In this document: in pieces, positions 33,409 through 43,106 of the stretch
How the letters are laid out: every line of letters starts with the position of its first letter
Numbering within the stretch: the first letter of the stretch is position 1
Assembly (NCBI GenBank): GCA_903824665.1
Contig: CAIJXT010000023.1
Location: 34,786-98,785, forward strand
DNA from: an uncultured Bacteroidota bacterium
Lineage (GTDB): Bacteria > Bacteroidota > Bacteroidia > Chitinophagales > Chitinophagaceae
DNA length: 64,000 nt
Direction of reading: 5' to 3'
Program-made: the position numbers and the translations under genes
Notes under the pieces: generated by a model
What the model was told of the DNA's origin: nothing
What the model saw: only the letters and a program-made list of their open reading frames with translations
Databases searched by the model: none

Positions 33409-34734
33409 ATGAAACAACAGACAAATATCAAATACGTGTCGGCGGCAGAAGCAGTGCGACTGGTCTCCTCCGGTAACAGAGTATTCCTGCATGGCAGTGC
33501 CGCTACGCCACTGGCGCTCATAGATGCGCTGCTGCACCGGGCAGGCACCATCAGCAATATAGAACTAGTAGCCATCAGCACACTGGGCAAAATAGACTGG
33601 AACCGCCCTGAAGTGCTCAAGAGCTTTTACCTCAATTCGCTTTTTGTATCTGAAAACGTAAGAGAATGGGCCAATTCTGACTATGGTGGTTATGTGCCGG
33701 TGTTCCTCAGCGAAATACCACTGCTTTTTGACAGGGGCATACTGACACCCGATGTAGCAATGGTGCAGGTATCACCACCTGACGACCATGGGTATTGTAC
33801 ACTGGGCACATCGGCCGATATAGCGATCAGCGCTGTAAGAAATGCAAAAATAGTAATCGCGCAGGTGAACCCGCAAATGCCCCGTATTCTGGGCGATGGG
33901 TTTATTCATGCTTCCCGTTTTCATGCAGCAACATGGGTTGACACGCCGCTACCAGAAGTAAACTATGCCGCCAAAGCAGGACCTATAACCGACAAAATAG
34001 GCGAGCTGGTAGCCGGACTGGTAGAGGATGGCGCTACTCTGCAGATGGGCATAGGAGCAATACCCGATGCGGTGCTCAGCTACCTGACCCACCACAAAAA
34101 CCTGGGCGTGCATACCGAAATGTTCTCTGATGGTCTGGTACCGCTGGTAGAGAAAGGTGTGATCACCAACAGCCGCAAACAGGTAAACCCCGGCAAAATT
34201 ATCAGTTCATTCATACTAGGCACCAGAAAGGTATACGACTTTGCCCATGACAATCCGGGAGTGAACTGCCTGGATGTGGCCTATGTGAACGATGTCACCA
34301 TCATTCGCAAAAACCCAAAGGTTACCGCCATCAACAGCGCTATGGAGATAGACCTTACCGGCCAGGTGTGCTCAGACTCTATAGGCACCCACCAGTACTC
34401 AGGCATAGGTGGCCAGATGGACTTTATGCGCGGTGCAGCGATTTCAGATGGCGGCAAACCAATCATCGCCCTGCCTTCAGTTACGTCTTCAGGCGAATCG
34501 CGCATAGTGCCGCTGCTAAAGCCAGGTGCAGGAGTGGTAACAACCCGGGGCCACATACACTATGTAGCTACCGAGTATGGTGTGGTAAACCTGTATGGGC
34601 GCAATATGGAGCAACGCGCACAACTGCTGGCAGGCATAGCCCACCCCAACCACAGGGAGATGCTGGAGCGCGCCTACCACGACCGCTTCGGAAAAATGAT
34701 ATGGCCGGTGAGACCGCCGCAAAGCATTCACTAA
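33409..34734 (+). CDS. Acetyl-CoA hydrolase/transferase family (4-hydroxybutyrate/acetate CoA-transferase type)
   Basis: 441 residues, two-domain class I CoA-transferase. The catalytic Glu237 lies in GVHTEMFSDG, preceded by LQMGIGAIPDAVL. Family features also include VSPPDDHGYCTLG and the C-terminal YSGIGGQMDFMRGA and TTRGHIHYVATEYGVVNL. Such enzymes exchange CoA between acetyl-CoA and an organic acid (acetate, butyrate, 4-hydroxybutyrate), or work as a hydrolase. The exact substrate cannot be read. Its stop codon overlaps the stop of the convergent TonB receptor gene by four bases. Confidence 0.9.
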   Translation: MKQQTNIKYVSAAEAVRLVSSGNRVFLHGSAATPLALIDALLHRAGTISNIELVAISTLGKIDWNRPEVLKSFYLNSLFVSENVREWANSDYGGYVPVFLSEIPLLFDRGILTPDVAMVQVSPPDDHGYCTLGTSADIAISAVRNAKIVIAQVNPQMPRILGDGFIHASRFHAATWVDTPLPEVNYAAKAGPITDKIGELVAGLVEDGATLQMGIGAIPDAVLSYLTHHKNLGVHTEMFSDGLVPLVEKGVITNSRKQVNPGKIISSFILGTRKVYDFAHDNPGVNCLDVAYVNDVTIIRKNPKVTAINSAMEIDLTGQVCSDSIGTHQYSGIGGQMDFMRGAAISDGGKPIIALPSVTSSGESRIVPLLKPGAGVVTTRGHIHYVATEYGVVNLYGRNMEQRAQLLAGIAHPNHREMLERAYHDRFGKMIWPVRPPQSIH

Positions 34735-37061
34735 AAGTCGATTTTGTAGCTGATGTTGGGTACCACCAATGCCTCACGGCTTTCGTCTACCCTACCGGTT
34801 ATGTAATTGTACTTGTGACCCTCAAACTCCTTGTACATGGTGGCGTTGATCACTTTCAGCGCTATGGTATGTGCTGTGGTTTTCCTGTTGATCTTGTAAC
34901 TGGCGGTAAAATGTCCTACCAGTGCAGGCGGCAACTGGCGGCTGAACGCCCGTGTTTCGTCGTATACTACCTCGCCGGCAGCTGCAGACGCAGTGGCATC
35001 TACCGGGCTGTAGCGGTCGCCACCCTGGTAGCTGAGCCTCGCATTGATACCCAGCACATTGGCACCGCCCTTGCCTGCCGGCCATTCTTTTCCCGCAAGC
35101 ACATTGAAAACATAGTTGCGATCGAAGCGGGTATTGCGCCAGATACCATCGCCACCCCTATACTCTGACCGGAACCCGGTGACCGTGACCATACCATAAA
35201 AACCACCGGCCAGGTAGCGTTCCAGCGTAAGGTCTATGCCATAGTTGCGCCCCGCACCGTCATTGACCAGCTTGTCGGCAAAGAACCAATCGTTCTGCAA
35301 ATTGATGAATGACAATGACGAGCCGGCAACGACCGGCACACTGTACAACTGCTGGTAATAGGGTTCGGCCCTGAAATGTACATTCCTGGCTATGCCCCTG
35401 TTGTAACTCAGTACAAAATGGTGCGCTCTGGTAAAATCGAGGTCTTTGTTGACGAGTGTGTTACCAGTGGCTGGTGTTCTGGTGAAATAGTAATTCAGCC
35501 GCTCCAGACGGCTGTGCAAACCGTATGCAAACCCAAAAGATTGCCGGTCGTTTTGCTGATACTTTATACCTATTCTCGGTTCGGCAGTATACCTGCCATT
35601 CAGCGCAAAGACCTGCCCCGTGAGGCCGGCATTGACCTGCAAACGCTCTGTGACATTGATAGAAGACTGGGTATAGGCTGCCAACAGCGCGCTGCTACCC
35701 TGCTCTGCTACCAGCGTGGTAAGCACGCCACCGGCGGCATCGCTGATCTTCTGGTCGTAAGTGAGGCCGGTAACAATAATACCTGTGCGGTTGGTATGCC
35801 GGTTGCTGAATCTCCGGTTGAGAAAAGACGACAGGACAAAATTACCATTCTGCGACAGGATTGCGTTGCGCGGATAAAATGCACCGTTCTGCCCCAGCCT
35901 GCTGGTATGCAAATCCAGGCCGCTGACCGTAGCCGCAAACGTTGTTTTCAGATAAGTGGTATTGTTGGCAAAGAAATATTTATGGCTCAACCCGGCAGCA
36001 CCCATGTACTGCTGCACATCCTGCTCATCGCGGTCATCGGCATACTTCCATAGCGTGGTATCGGTATTGGGTTTTGCACCCGATTGGTCCATCAGCCCAA
36101 TACCCCAGAAAGCAAATGTACCGGCCTTCTTTGTCGGAAAATTGAGCTTAAATGCCAGATCCTGATAGCGCACACCGCCTGCATTCTCAGGCAAAACAGG
36201 TGCGAGCAGCGTCAGTGTGGAATACCTGTAGTTGAACAGGTACGACGCCTTGCTCTTTTTGCTGAATGGCCCTTCGGACGCTGCATCGATGCCTATGGCG
36301 CCGAGCTGAAAAGTATGCTCTGCCTTCTTGTTGTTGCCGGTGCGCATGGCGATATCAAATACGCCCGACAGCGCATTGCTGTATTCAGCAGGGAAAGCAC
36401 CGGTGAAAAAGTCTGAGTTGGCCAGCATCTGGCTGCTGAGCGCGGTGAGGCCGCCGCCACCAAAGGAAGCCAGATCGGCAAAGTGATTGGGATTGGGTAT
36501 CTCCACACCCTCCATCTTCCATTGCAGGAACTTGGGCGCATTGCCCCTGATCACTATACCATTATTGCCCACATTGCTGGCCACACCCGCAAAAGCTGAA
36601 GCCAGCCTTGCCGGATCGTCGAACCCACCAGCATACCGCGCCGCCTCATCTACGCTGAGCATGCGGGCGCTCACGGTTGCCATTTTGTTTATGGGCTGCT
36701 CCTTGTTCACACCTGCTTTTACGGTTACCTCTTTCATCTCGAATGCCGTGGCCCGCAGCAGCACATTCAATACTACTTCTTTGCCGCCACTCACTGCCAC
36801 CTCTTTCAGTATGGAGGTCTCATACCCCGTCATAGATACCCGCACCTCGTACCTGCCGGGCAATATGCCAGAGATAGAAAAATTGCCGCTGCTGTCGGTA
36901 GATGCGCCTGCCGGCATCGCACCACCCTGCACTACTACTGTGGCCAGCTCCAGCGGCAACTGGGTTACCGCATCTGCAACCGTGCCGCGCACAGTCTGCT
37001 GCGCTATCGCCGCCAGCGATAATAAAAACAGCACAATCGTGCCTGTCAGCTTTTTGTTCAT
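34731..37061 (-). CDS. TonB-dependent outer-membrane receptor with carboxypeptidase-regulatory-like N-domain
   Basis: 776 residues from Met at 37061 (MNKKLTGTIVLFLLSLAAIAQQ, signal peptide); a Met four codons earlier (37073) is also possible. Residues ~24-105 form a CarboxypepD_reg-like/beta-sandwich domain (VRGTVADAVTQLPLELATV), then a plug (ARYAGGFDDPARLASAFAGVA, GIVIRGNAPKFLQWKMEGVEIPNPNHF). The rest is a 22-strand barrel ending in aromatic strands. The ligand is unknown; there is no neighbouring SusD, so it is not a standard polysaccharide-utilisation pair. It is divergent from a PAS-LuxR regulator, with an 18-bp palindrome between them. Confidence 0.9.
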   Translation of the reverse strand: MNKKLTGTIVLFLLSLAAIAQQTVRGTVADAVTQLPLELATVVVQGGAMPAGASTDSSGNFSISGILPGRYEVRVSMTGYETSILKEVAVSGGKEVVLNVLLRATAFEMKEVTVKAGVNKEQPINKMATVSARMLSVDEAARYAGGFDDPARLASAFAGVASNVGNNGIVIRGNAPKFLQWKMEGVEIPNPNHFADLASFGGGGLTALSSQMLANSDFFTGAFPAEYSNALSGVFDIAMRTGNNKKAEHTFQLGAIGIDAASEGPFSKKSKASYLFNYRYSTLTLLAPVLPENAGGVRYQDLAFKLNFPTKKAGTFAFWGIGLMDQSGAKPNTDTTLWKYADDRDEQDVQQYMGAAGLSHKYFFANNTTYLKTTFAATVSGLDLHTSRLGQNGAFYPRNAILSQNGNFVLSSFLNRRFSNRHTNRTGIIVTGLTYDQKISDAAGGVLTTLVAEQGSSALLAAYTQSSINVTERLQVNAGLTGQVFALNGRYTAEPRIGIKYQQNDRQSFGFAYGLHSRLERLNYYFTRTPATGNTLVNKDLDFTRAHHFVLSYNRGIARNVHFRAEPYYQQLYSVPVVAGSSLSFINLQNDWFFADKLVNDGAGRNYGIDLTLERYLAGGFYGMVTVTGFRSEYRGGDGIWRNTRFDRNYVFNVLAGKEWPAGKGGANVLGINARLSYQGGDRYSPVDATASAAAGEVVYDETRAFSRQLPPALVGHFTASYKINRKTTAHTIALKVINATMYKEFEGHKYNYITGRVDESREALVVPNISYKIDF

Positions 37062-37110
37062 AGTGTTTATCATTCAGGTACAAAATGACGACTAATGCCT
37101 TTCTCCGCCA

Positions 37111-37128
37111 ATACTGATTAATCAGTAT
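37111..37128. promoter_or_regulatory. 18-bp perfect palindrome between TonB receptor and LuxR regulator
   Basis: ATACTGATTAATCAGTAT, perfectly symmetrical, 10 bases before the regulator ATG (37139) and 50 bases before the receptor ATG. It overlaps TATATTGC, a -7-like element of the regulator. It is a candidate operator shared by both promoters; the binding protein is not known. Confidence 0.6.
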
Positions 37129-37138
37129 ATTGCGACAC

Positions 37139-37936
37139 ATGACTACCGAACTCGAAACACTCTATGCAGAATATCAGCAACTGCTCAGCCAGCAACAGTT
37201 CGACCCAGCGTTGCTGGATTATTCCACGCTCGATAGCCACCGTAGTTTTCTTTCGCGGCTGGCAGAGGTAGAGAACAGTGCAGTGACCCTGTTCGACCTT
37301 CACCAGCGCAAGCATGTATTTGCCTCCTACAATTTCACCACATTGCTGGGCTATGAGCAGGAGGGCATTACTGCACTCAACAACGAGTATTTCGATGCCC
37401 GAATTCATCCGGACGACTTTGTAAAACAAATGCGCAATGGGCTCAAAGCCTTTCGCTTTATGCTGGCAGTAAACCCCGCCGAACGTAACCATTACAAATT
37501 CGTGAATGAATACCGCGTACGCAACGGCCAGGGGGTGTATATCCGCGTCATAGAGCAGCACCAGGCACTGGCTACAGACAGCCTGAATAATATCTGGTTG
37601 TCGCTGAGTGTGATAGATATTTCGCCTACCCAAAACGGTGTTCCCGATGTGGATGGGCACATCATTAATTTTCGCAAGGGCACCACACATCCGCTGGAAC
37701 CGGCAGCCGGCAAAAACGCCGATGCCGACAAAATACTCACGCCGCGCCAGGCAGAAATTCTGTCAATGATCAAAGATGGCTTGCTGAGCAAAGAAATATC
37801 AGACAGGCTGTCGATCAGTGTACATACGGTCAATACCCACCGCCAGCGCATACTCGAAAAGCTGGGTGCAGACAACGCTATGGAAGCCATCAGGTATGCA
37901 TCGGGGCTGGGGCTGGTAGACAACAACAACCCCTAA
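37139..37936 (+). CDS. PAS-domain LuxR-family transcriptional regulator
   Basis: 265 residues from the ATG at 37139; the in-frame TTG three codons earlier is not needed. Residues ~35-165 resemble a PAS domain (VTLFDLHQRKHVFASYNFTTLLGYEQEGI ... IHPDDF). The C-terminal LuxR HTH reads LTPRQAEILSMIKDGLLSKEISDRL with recognition helix SVHTVNTHRQRILEKLG. It is a signal-responsive activator or repressor; the PAS ligand is unknown. The divergent TonB receptor and the shared palindrome suggest that it controls that receptor. This architecture is common in Bacteroidota. Confidence 0.88.
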   Translation: MTTELETLYAEYQQLLSQQQFDPALLDYSTLDSHRSFLSRLAEVENSAVTLFDLHQRKHVFASYNFTTLLGYEQEGITALNNEYFDARIHPDDFVKQMRNGLKAFRFMLAVNPAERNHYKFVNEYRVRNGQGVYIRVIEQHQALATDSLNNIWLSLSVIDISPTQNGVPDVDGHIINFRKGTTHPLEPAAGKNADADKILTPRQAEILSMIKDGLLSKEISDRLSISVHTVNTHRQRILEKLGADNAMEAIRYASGLGLVDNNNP

Positions 37937-38042
37937 GCTAACACCTAAACCGATTCTTTTCGCAAACTTTTGCCCTTGGTCTGGCGCACCAATCAATTGT
38001 TAATTCCGTCTGCATAACGCTGGCGGCCACATTCTGGCATTT

Positions 38043-38075
38043 CATTTGTAGTACTTAAATTTAAGTAACCAAATG
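38043..38075. promoter_or_regulatory. Long imperfect palindrome upstream of the 38086 gene
   Basis: TACTTAAATTTAAGTA (38052-38067) is a perfect 16-bp palindrome flanked by CATTTG (38043-38048) and CAAATG (38070-38075), which pair as an outer arm. The whole element ends 10 bases before the ATG at 38086. Candidate operator; the regulator is unknown. Confidence 0.5.
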
Positions 38076-38085
38076 CAGATCCTAT

Positions 38086-38790
38086 ATGATGCTCAGTGAA
38101 ACATGGTTTATGGAAGGATTCATAGATTTTGAGTTGCAGAAATACCGCCTGCTCGCCTACCTTCAGGATGTAAAGAAATCTTTCGATCAGACCAAACTCT
38201 ACCCGCAACTATCAGACATTGTAGCCCACTACAACAACCTGATGGCCTTCCGGTCTAACAAACAATTGTTGCATGACAGCTTTCCCAAAAAGATAGACCG
38301 TATAGATGCCGACAAACTGAAAATTGTCTATGAGCACATCCTCTCTGACAATGACCTGATGCGCGAGCTGGAAGACATCACCGCCTACGCCGCCGATCAG
38401 ATGAAATGCACCATAAACGAAGGCGCAGAGATATATGAATTCGTAGAAAAACAAATGTTGGTAGAGCCTGTGGGCATTATGCCGCTCTACAAAAACGAGG
38501 GATACGTTTTCCTCAGGTACAGCATGCTACCCGATGTGCTGGTGTACAGCTATACCATCACCTTCTTTGAGCACAAAGATGCCCGGTACAAGGGGCTGAG
38601 GCTGGAGTATGTAGACAAAAGAACCAAGAATCTGGCCAACACCTATGAGCAGATAAAGCTGGATATCATACGCGATATCCGCACATTGCCCAATCCGGCT
38701 GTATACAAAGTGGAGTTCCCGCTTTCAGTACCGTTCAACGAAACACTGTTGCCGGTAGCAAAAAGGGTGCTGGTAAAACACATAGCCTGA
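38086..38790 (+). CDS. Conserved hypothetical soluble protein
   Basis: 234 residues, no signal peptide or membrane segment. The first half is helical (GFIDFELQKYRLLAYLQDVKKSFDQ; IVYEHILSDNDLMRELEDITAYA). The second half is more beta-like (VGIMPLYKNEGYVFLRYSML, VYSYTITFFEH) and ends in PAVYKVEFPLSVPFNETLLPVAKR. I recognise no domain. Proteins of this kind occur as single conserved genes in Bacteroidota. It stands downstream of the PAS-LuxR gene with a palindromic element before it and is convergent with the lipoprotein at 38803. Confidence 0.6.
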   Translation: MMLSETWFMEGFIDFELQKYRLLAYLQDVKKSFDQTKLYPQLSDIVAHYNNLMAFRSNKQLLHDSFPKKIDRIDADKLKIVYEHILSDNDLMRELEDITAYAADQMKCTINEGAEIYEFVEKQMLVEPVGIMPLYKNEGYVFLRYSMLPDVLVYSYTITFFEHKDARYKGLRLEYVDKRTKNLANTYEQIKLDIIRDIRTLPNPAVYKVEFPLSVPFNETLLPVAKRVLVKHIA

Positions 38791-38802
38791 TGCACAGGGA
38801 GA

Positions 38803-39777
38803 TCAGGAGTGATTGCGCACGCGCCAGTAGAACCCAAAGTTGACAAGGTGCTCATAATTGACCACCAGCCCCCTGCCTACAGAGAAAAGCTGTGGCTGGT
38901 AATTAATGCCAAAGAAAAACGAATTGGTAAGTCTTACGTTTGCGGCAAACGATCCGCCTACGCTGAACACATGCGATTGCAGTATCACCGAATCTACCGG
39001 GTAGGTACTATTGATATACTTTGGGTAATACAACTTTCCAAACCGGTCGCCGGCACTGATACCATATCCCAGGTCGAAGCGCCCTATACGGTGATGGTGC
39101 CGCCCATTGACATACCAGCCGCTCTTAAATTCGCGGGGATCGGGCGGTATGGTATCTCTCCATTTGTAGCGGTTGATACCATTGCGGCTGCCCACTGCCG
39201 CTGCCCCCAGTTCTACCGAAACAAAGCGGTTTGGGGTGAAATAATAGTTCCAGCCGATTGCTCCACCAAACGGTGAACCGGCAGACTTCAGCCCATTGAG
39301 ATTAAACACATACACATTCAGGAACGGCGGCATAATAGCCAGCTCCATATCGCCACGTCCGTAGGGCTGCCTTTTATAGTAGCCCTCCTTTGTTTTTCCG
39401 TTGAGGTCGGCGTAAATCTTGTGTGGGTAGGCAAACCGGTTGGGATTTCTGCGGTCTATCAGAAAACCGAGCCCGTACAGTGGGTAGATATTGGCATAAT
39501 ACATCCACGACAGCACCGGCTTCACTAAAATAGTGCGCTCAAACGTATCATTTTTGATGGTGAGCGGCAGCCGCACAGTACCACTGCGCCTGGCCACTAT
39601 CCGCGCATTGTTGGCATAGTCGGGCATTACTGTGTCCATCACAGCGCATTCGTTCTTATAGATCACACGTGTACCATCAGGTACGTGCACTTTAAAGTCG
39701 GTATAGGGTCCGTTAAACAATGTTACACACGAGCTCAGGGTACAAAGAGCAAGGCATAAGGATAGTATCTTTTTCAC
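38803..39777 (-). CDS. Outer-envelope lipoprotein, possible barrel-like C-terminus
   Basis: 324 residues with GTG as start codon (39777) and a lipobox LSSC near residue 16 (MKKILSLCLALCTLSSC). The first ~110 residues contain TDFKVHVPDGTRVIYKNE and IKNDTFERTILVKP; the rest has repeating aromatic strands (AIGWNYYFTPNRFVSVELGAAAVG, FDLGYGISAGDRFGK, FFFGINYQPQLFSVG), reminiscent of a small beta-barrel. Family unknown. The stop is 13 bases from the convergent hypothetical gene. Confidence 0.65.
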   Translation of the reverse strand: MKKILSLCLALCTLSSCVTLFNGPYTDFKVHVPDGTRVIYKNECAVMDTVMPDYANNARIVARRSGTVRLPLTIKNDTFERTILVKPVLSWMYYANIYPLYGLGFLIDRRNPNRFAYPHKIYADLNGKTKEGYYKRQPYGRGDMELAIMPPFLNVYVFNLNGLKSAGSPFGGAIGWNYYFTPNRFVSVELGAAAVGSRNGINRYKWRDTIPPDPREFKSGWYVNGRHHHRIGRFDLGYGISAGDRFGKLYYPKYINSTYPVDSVILQSHVFSVGGSFAANVRLTNSFFFGINYQPQLFSVGRGLVVNYEHLVNFGFYWRVRNHS

Positions 39778-39958
39778 TTGGGTGGCATTTTACCTATTGC
39801 AGCAATTATTATGCCATATTTTTCCATCCGTATAGTATCATTGCAACTATATCAAAATCTCCTTTTGCACTACTGTCAGGGCATGCCTGAACGGATAGGA
39901 AATACAGCGGCAATATTGTACCTTACACATACCAAACCGCGCACTGCACCACACCATC

Positions 39959-42463
39959 ATGCCTGCCAATAACTTCAACATCAACGGTCTTACAGACGCT
40001 CAGGCAACAGAATCAGCAGACAAAAACGGCAAAAACATACTCCGTTTCAAGAAAGAAAACGCGCTGCTCAAGGCCATTAAAAGCGTACTCAGCGAGCCCA
40101 TTATCCTGTTACTGTTGGTTGCATCGGCTATCTACTTTATCAGTGGCGATGTTGGTGATGGCATTTTCCTGGTATTCGCGGTGGTGTTTGAGGCTGTTAT
40201 ATCATTGTATCAGGTATCGCGCAGCCGCAATGCGCTGGCACAGCTGAAAACGTATACGCAGCCCGTATGCAAGGTGATACGTAATGGTGAGATAACCGAA
40301 ATGGCCAGTACCGAACTGGTTTTGGGCGATGCCGTTGTGATCGAAGAAGGCACCCTCATCCCTGCCGACGGCACCATTGTGTATTCCAACGACTTCTCTG
40401 TCAATGAATCGATACTTACCGGCGAATCGCTGTCGCTGAGCAAAGACAAAACAACTGCCGACAACTCGGTATATGGCGGCACTATGGTAGCTACCGGTAT
40501 GGCAGTGGCTACCCTCATAGCCATAGGCAACAATACCCGTCTGGGCAAAATAGGGAAAAGCCTGGAGGAGATAACGGAAGAACCCACCCCGCTGGAAAAA
40601 CAGATCAACAACTTTGTCAAAAAAATGATGATCGTCGGGTCTATCGTTTTTGTGATCGTCTGGGCCATCAACTTTGCGGGCTCCCGCAGCCTGCTAGACA
40701 GTCTGCTGAAGGCGCTCACCCTTGCCATGAGCATACTGCCCGAGGAGATACCCGTGGCACTCACCACCTTTATGGCGCTGGGCGCGTGGCGTATGCTGAA
40801 AATGGGCATAGTGGTGAAACAAATGAAAACCGTGGAAACGCTGGGCAGCGCCACTGTGATCTGTACCGATAAGACCGGCACCATCACCGAAAACAAGATG
40901 TCGCTGGCTAAGCTGTACCTGCCCGCAAGCAATGCTATAACTGATGCCGATGGCCAGTTGACTACCGAAGAAACAGCCCTGCTTACCACAGCCATGTGGG
41001 CAAGCGAACCTGCCCCCTTCGACCCTATGGAAATGGCATTGCACAGTGCCTACGCCCAGGCAGCGGCAGCCGATCTGAGACCGGAGTATGAAATGGTGCA
41101 CGAGTACCCGCTCAGCGGCAAACCACCCATGATGACCCACATCTTCCGCAACCGTGCAGGCACCCAGATCATAGCTGCCAAGGGTGCTCCGGAAGCGATT
41201 ATGCATTGTGCCCAACTCTCAGACCAGGAAACCCAATCGGCACTTGCAGCAATAGATACGCTTGCAAAGGAAGGATACAGACTGCTGGCCGTGGGCGACA
41301 GCGACTATAGCGGCGACCAATACGCTGCCGAACAGCAGGAGATCAGGCTGCACTTCAGGGGTATCGTAGCATTTTACGATCCACCCAAAGCGGGTATTGC
41401 TCAGGTGCTCGATGCATTCTATCAGGCGGGCATACGGGTAAAGATTATCACCGGCGACAATGCCGCCACAACAGCATCTATAGCCCGGCAGATCGGTTTT
41501 CGCGGTTATGAGCAGAGCCTCACCGGCGACGAGATCGTGGGCATGACCGACGCTGCGCTGCAGGCAAAGGTGGGCGACACACAATTGTTCACACGCATGT
41601 TTCCGGAGGCAAAGCTGAAGATCATCAATGCACTTAAAGCAAACAACGAGATCGTAGCTATGACAGGCGATGGTGTGAATGATGGCCCCGCACTCAAGGC
41701 CGCACACATTGGTATTGCCATGGGCAAAAAAGGCACGGAGATAGCACGGCAGGCTGCATCACTCATTCTGCAGGACGACGATCTGCAGAAAATGGTAGAT
41801 GCTATAGCTATGGGCAGGCGCATATATGCCAACCTCAAAAAGGCCATACGCTACATCATCTCTATTCACATACCCATTATACTGGCGGTGTTCCTGCCAC
41901 TGGTGCTGGGCTGGCGGTACCCCAATCTTTTTTCGCCGGTACATATCATCTTCCTCGAGATCGTTATGGGGCCTACATGCTCCATCATCTTCGAGAACGA
42001 ACCCATGGAGCAGCACACCATGAGCGAGCCACCCCGTGCCTTTACCACTTCGTTCTTCAACTGGCCAGAGCTGGCCACCAGCCTGCTGCAGGGAGCAGTC
42101 ATTACCGCCGGTGTGCTGCTTATGTACCAGTATGCCCTGGCATTGGGGTACGACGAGGCGCTTACACGTACCATGGTTTTCACTACGCTCATTACAGCCA
42201 ATATCTTCCTTACCCTGGTCAACAGGTCTTTTTACTACCCGGTATGGACTACCCTGCGCTACCACAACAATCTGGTGCCACTCATTATCGGCATTACACT
42301 GGCCATTACCGCATCGCTTATATACTTTCACCCTTTTGCAGCGTTCTTTGGCTTCAGTGGTCTGGCATTGCCGCAGCTTGCCATCTGCGCCGCCACGGGC
42401 TTTGCCTCGGTATTGTGGTACGAGCTCGTAAAGTGGCGCAAACGGGTTGCCGAACCTAAATAG
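39959..42463 (+). CDS. P-type cation-transporting ATPase (P2-like)
   Basis: 834 residues. Actuator motif TGES (154-157), phosphorylated Asp304 in DKTGT, hinge TGDGVNDGPALKAAHIGIAMG, with about ten membrane helices. Helix 4 carries PEEIP (261-265). The Ca2+/Na+/K+-type pumps of eukaryotes have PEGLP here, so the ion may differ from Ca2+; Ca2+, Mg2+, H+ or Na+ cannot be told apart. The long C-terminal membrane part (six helices) fits P2-type rather than heavy-metal P1B pumps, and there is no N-terminal metal-binding CxxC. Single gene, preceded by about 180 bases of intergenic DNA. Confidence 0.9.
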   Translation: MPANNFNINGLTDAQATESADKNGKNILRFKKENALLKAIKSVLSEPIILLLLVASAIYFISGDVGDGIFLVFAVVFEAVISLYQVSRSRNALAQLKTYTQPVCKVIRNGEITEMASTELVLGDAVVIEEGTLIPADGTIVYSNDFSVNESILTGESLSLSKDKTTADNSVYGGTMVATGMAVATLIAIGNNTRLGKIGKSLEEITEEPTPLEKQINNFVKKMMIVGSIVFVIVWAINFAGSRSLLDSLLKALTLAMSILPEEIPVALTTFMALGAWRMLKMGIVVKQMKTVETLGSATVICTDKTGTITENKMSLAKLYLPASNAITDADGQLTTEETALLTTAMWASEPAPFDPMEMALHSAYAQAAAADLRPEYEMVHEYPLSGKPPMMTHIFRNRAGTQIIAAKGAPEAIMHCAQLSDQETQSALAAIDTLAKEGYRLLAVGDSDYSGDQYAAEQQEIRLHFRGIVAFYDPPKAGIAQVLDAFYQAGIRVKIITGDNAATTASIARQIGFRGYEQSLTGDEIVGMTDAALQAKVGDTQLFTRMFPEAKLKIINALKANNEIVAMTGDGVNDGPALKAAHIGIAMGKKGTEIARQAASLILQDDDLQKMVDAIAMGRRIYANLKKAIRYIISIHIPIILAVFLPLVLGWRYPNLFSPVHIIFLEIVMGPTCSIIFENEPMEQHTMSEPPRAFTTSFFNWPELATSLLQGAVITAGVLLMYQYALALGYDEALTRTMVFTTLITANIFLTLVNRSFYYPVWTTLRYHNNLVPLIIGITLAITASLIYFHPFAAFFGFSGLALPQLAICAATGFASVLWYELVKWRKRVAEPK

Positions 42464-42613
42464 TGCTGCTCCTCCCAAAAATCTTACACCCGCCAACAAT
42501 TGGCATATTTTTTGTAACTTAGATTTTTACAGGATGTGCGTGCGGGAGTGTTGCGAAGTGCCTTGGACAAAAATGTCAGGAAGCATACTGAAACCAAAAC
42601 CCAATACTATTGT

Positions 42614-43024
42614 ATGAATGAGATATTGTTTGCCACCGTTATATTGCTTGGGTCGTCGTGCAGTAAGGATCCTTTAAAATACACCCAAAATTTGAATGGT
42701 ATGCATACCTGGATCTGGACAAAGTTTGACAACGTAGTTATGAATCCTCCATACGATACTATGCAGCCACCTATCATCGTAATTAACAACAGCACTATTG
42801 TTTTTAGTACCGATACCAACTCAGACTATAACGATACGTTACGGCTATCAAGTAGTGACAATAAAAACGAAAAAAACACCTGTACTTCCGAATATGGAAA
42901 CGTGAACTATAAATTTATCGCGCGAGATACAATTGAATACCACAATTCAAATGGAGCATTATCTTATTGTCATTGGTCTGAACTCAAAACAAGGACAAGT
43001 AGTTATTGTTATAGTGCTCTTTAG
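42614..43024 (+). CDS. Small lipoprotein, member of a tandem paralogous group
   Basis: 136 residues from the ATG at 42614. The short hydrophobic leader ends at a lipobox-like LGSSC, then SKDPLK. The mature part is beta-rich with IIVINNSTIVFST followed by NDTLRLSS. The same pattern, V-N-(D/N)-x-T/M-I ... S-T ... D-T-L-x-L, appears in the next two genes (43107 and 43559), suggesting related folds. Base composition is AT-rich compared with the flanking housekeeping genes. Function unknown. An in-frame extension to 42536 lacks a signal sequence and was dropped. Confidence 0.55.
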   Translation: MNEILFATVILLGSSCSKDPLKYTQNLNGMHTWIWTKFDNVVMNPPYDTMQPPIIVINNSTIVFSTDTNSDYNDTLRLSSSDNKNEKNTCTSEYGNVNYKFIARDTIEYHNSNGALSYCHWSELKTRTSSYCYSAL

Positions 43025-43106
43025 TGCCGCTTTGCTCAAATCTTTGGTACCGTCGGCAGTTCAAGTATATTCAGAAATATCAGTGTCACCAAAATAATAA
43101 TGTAGT

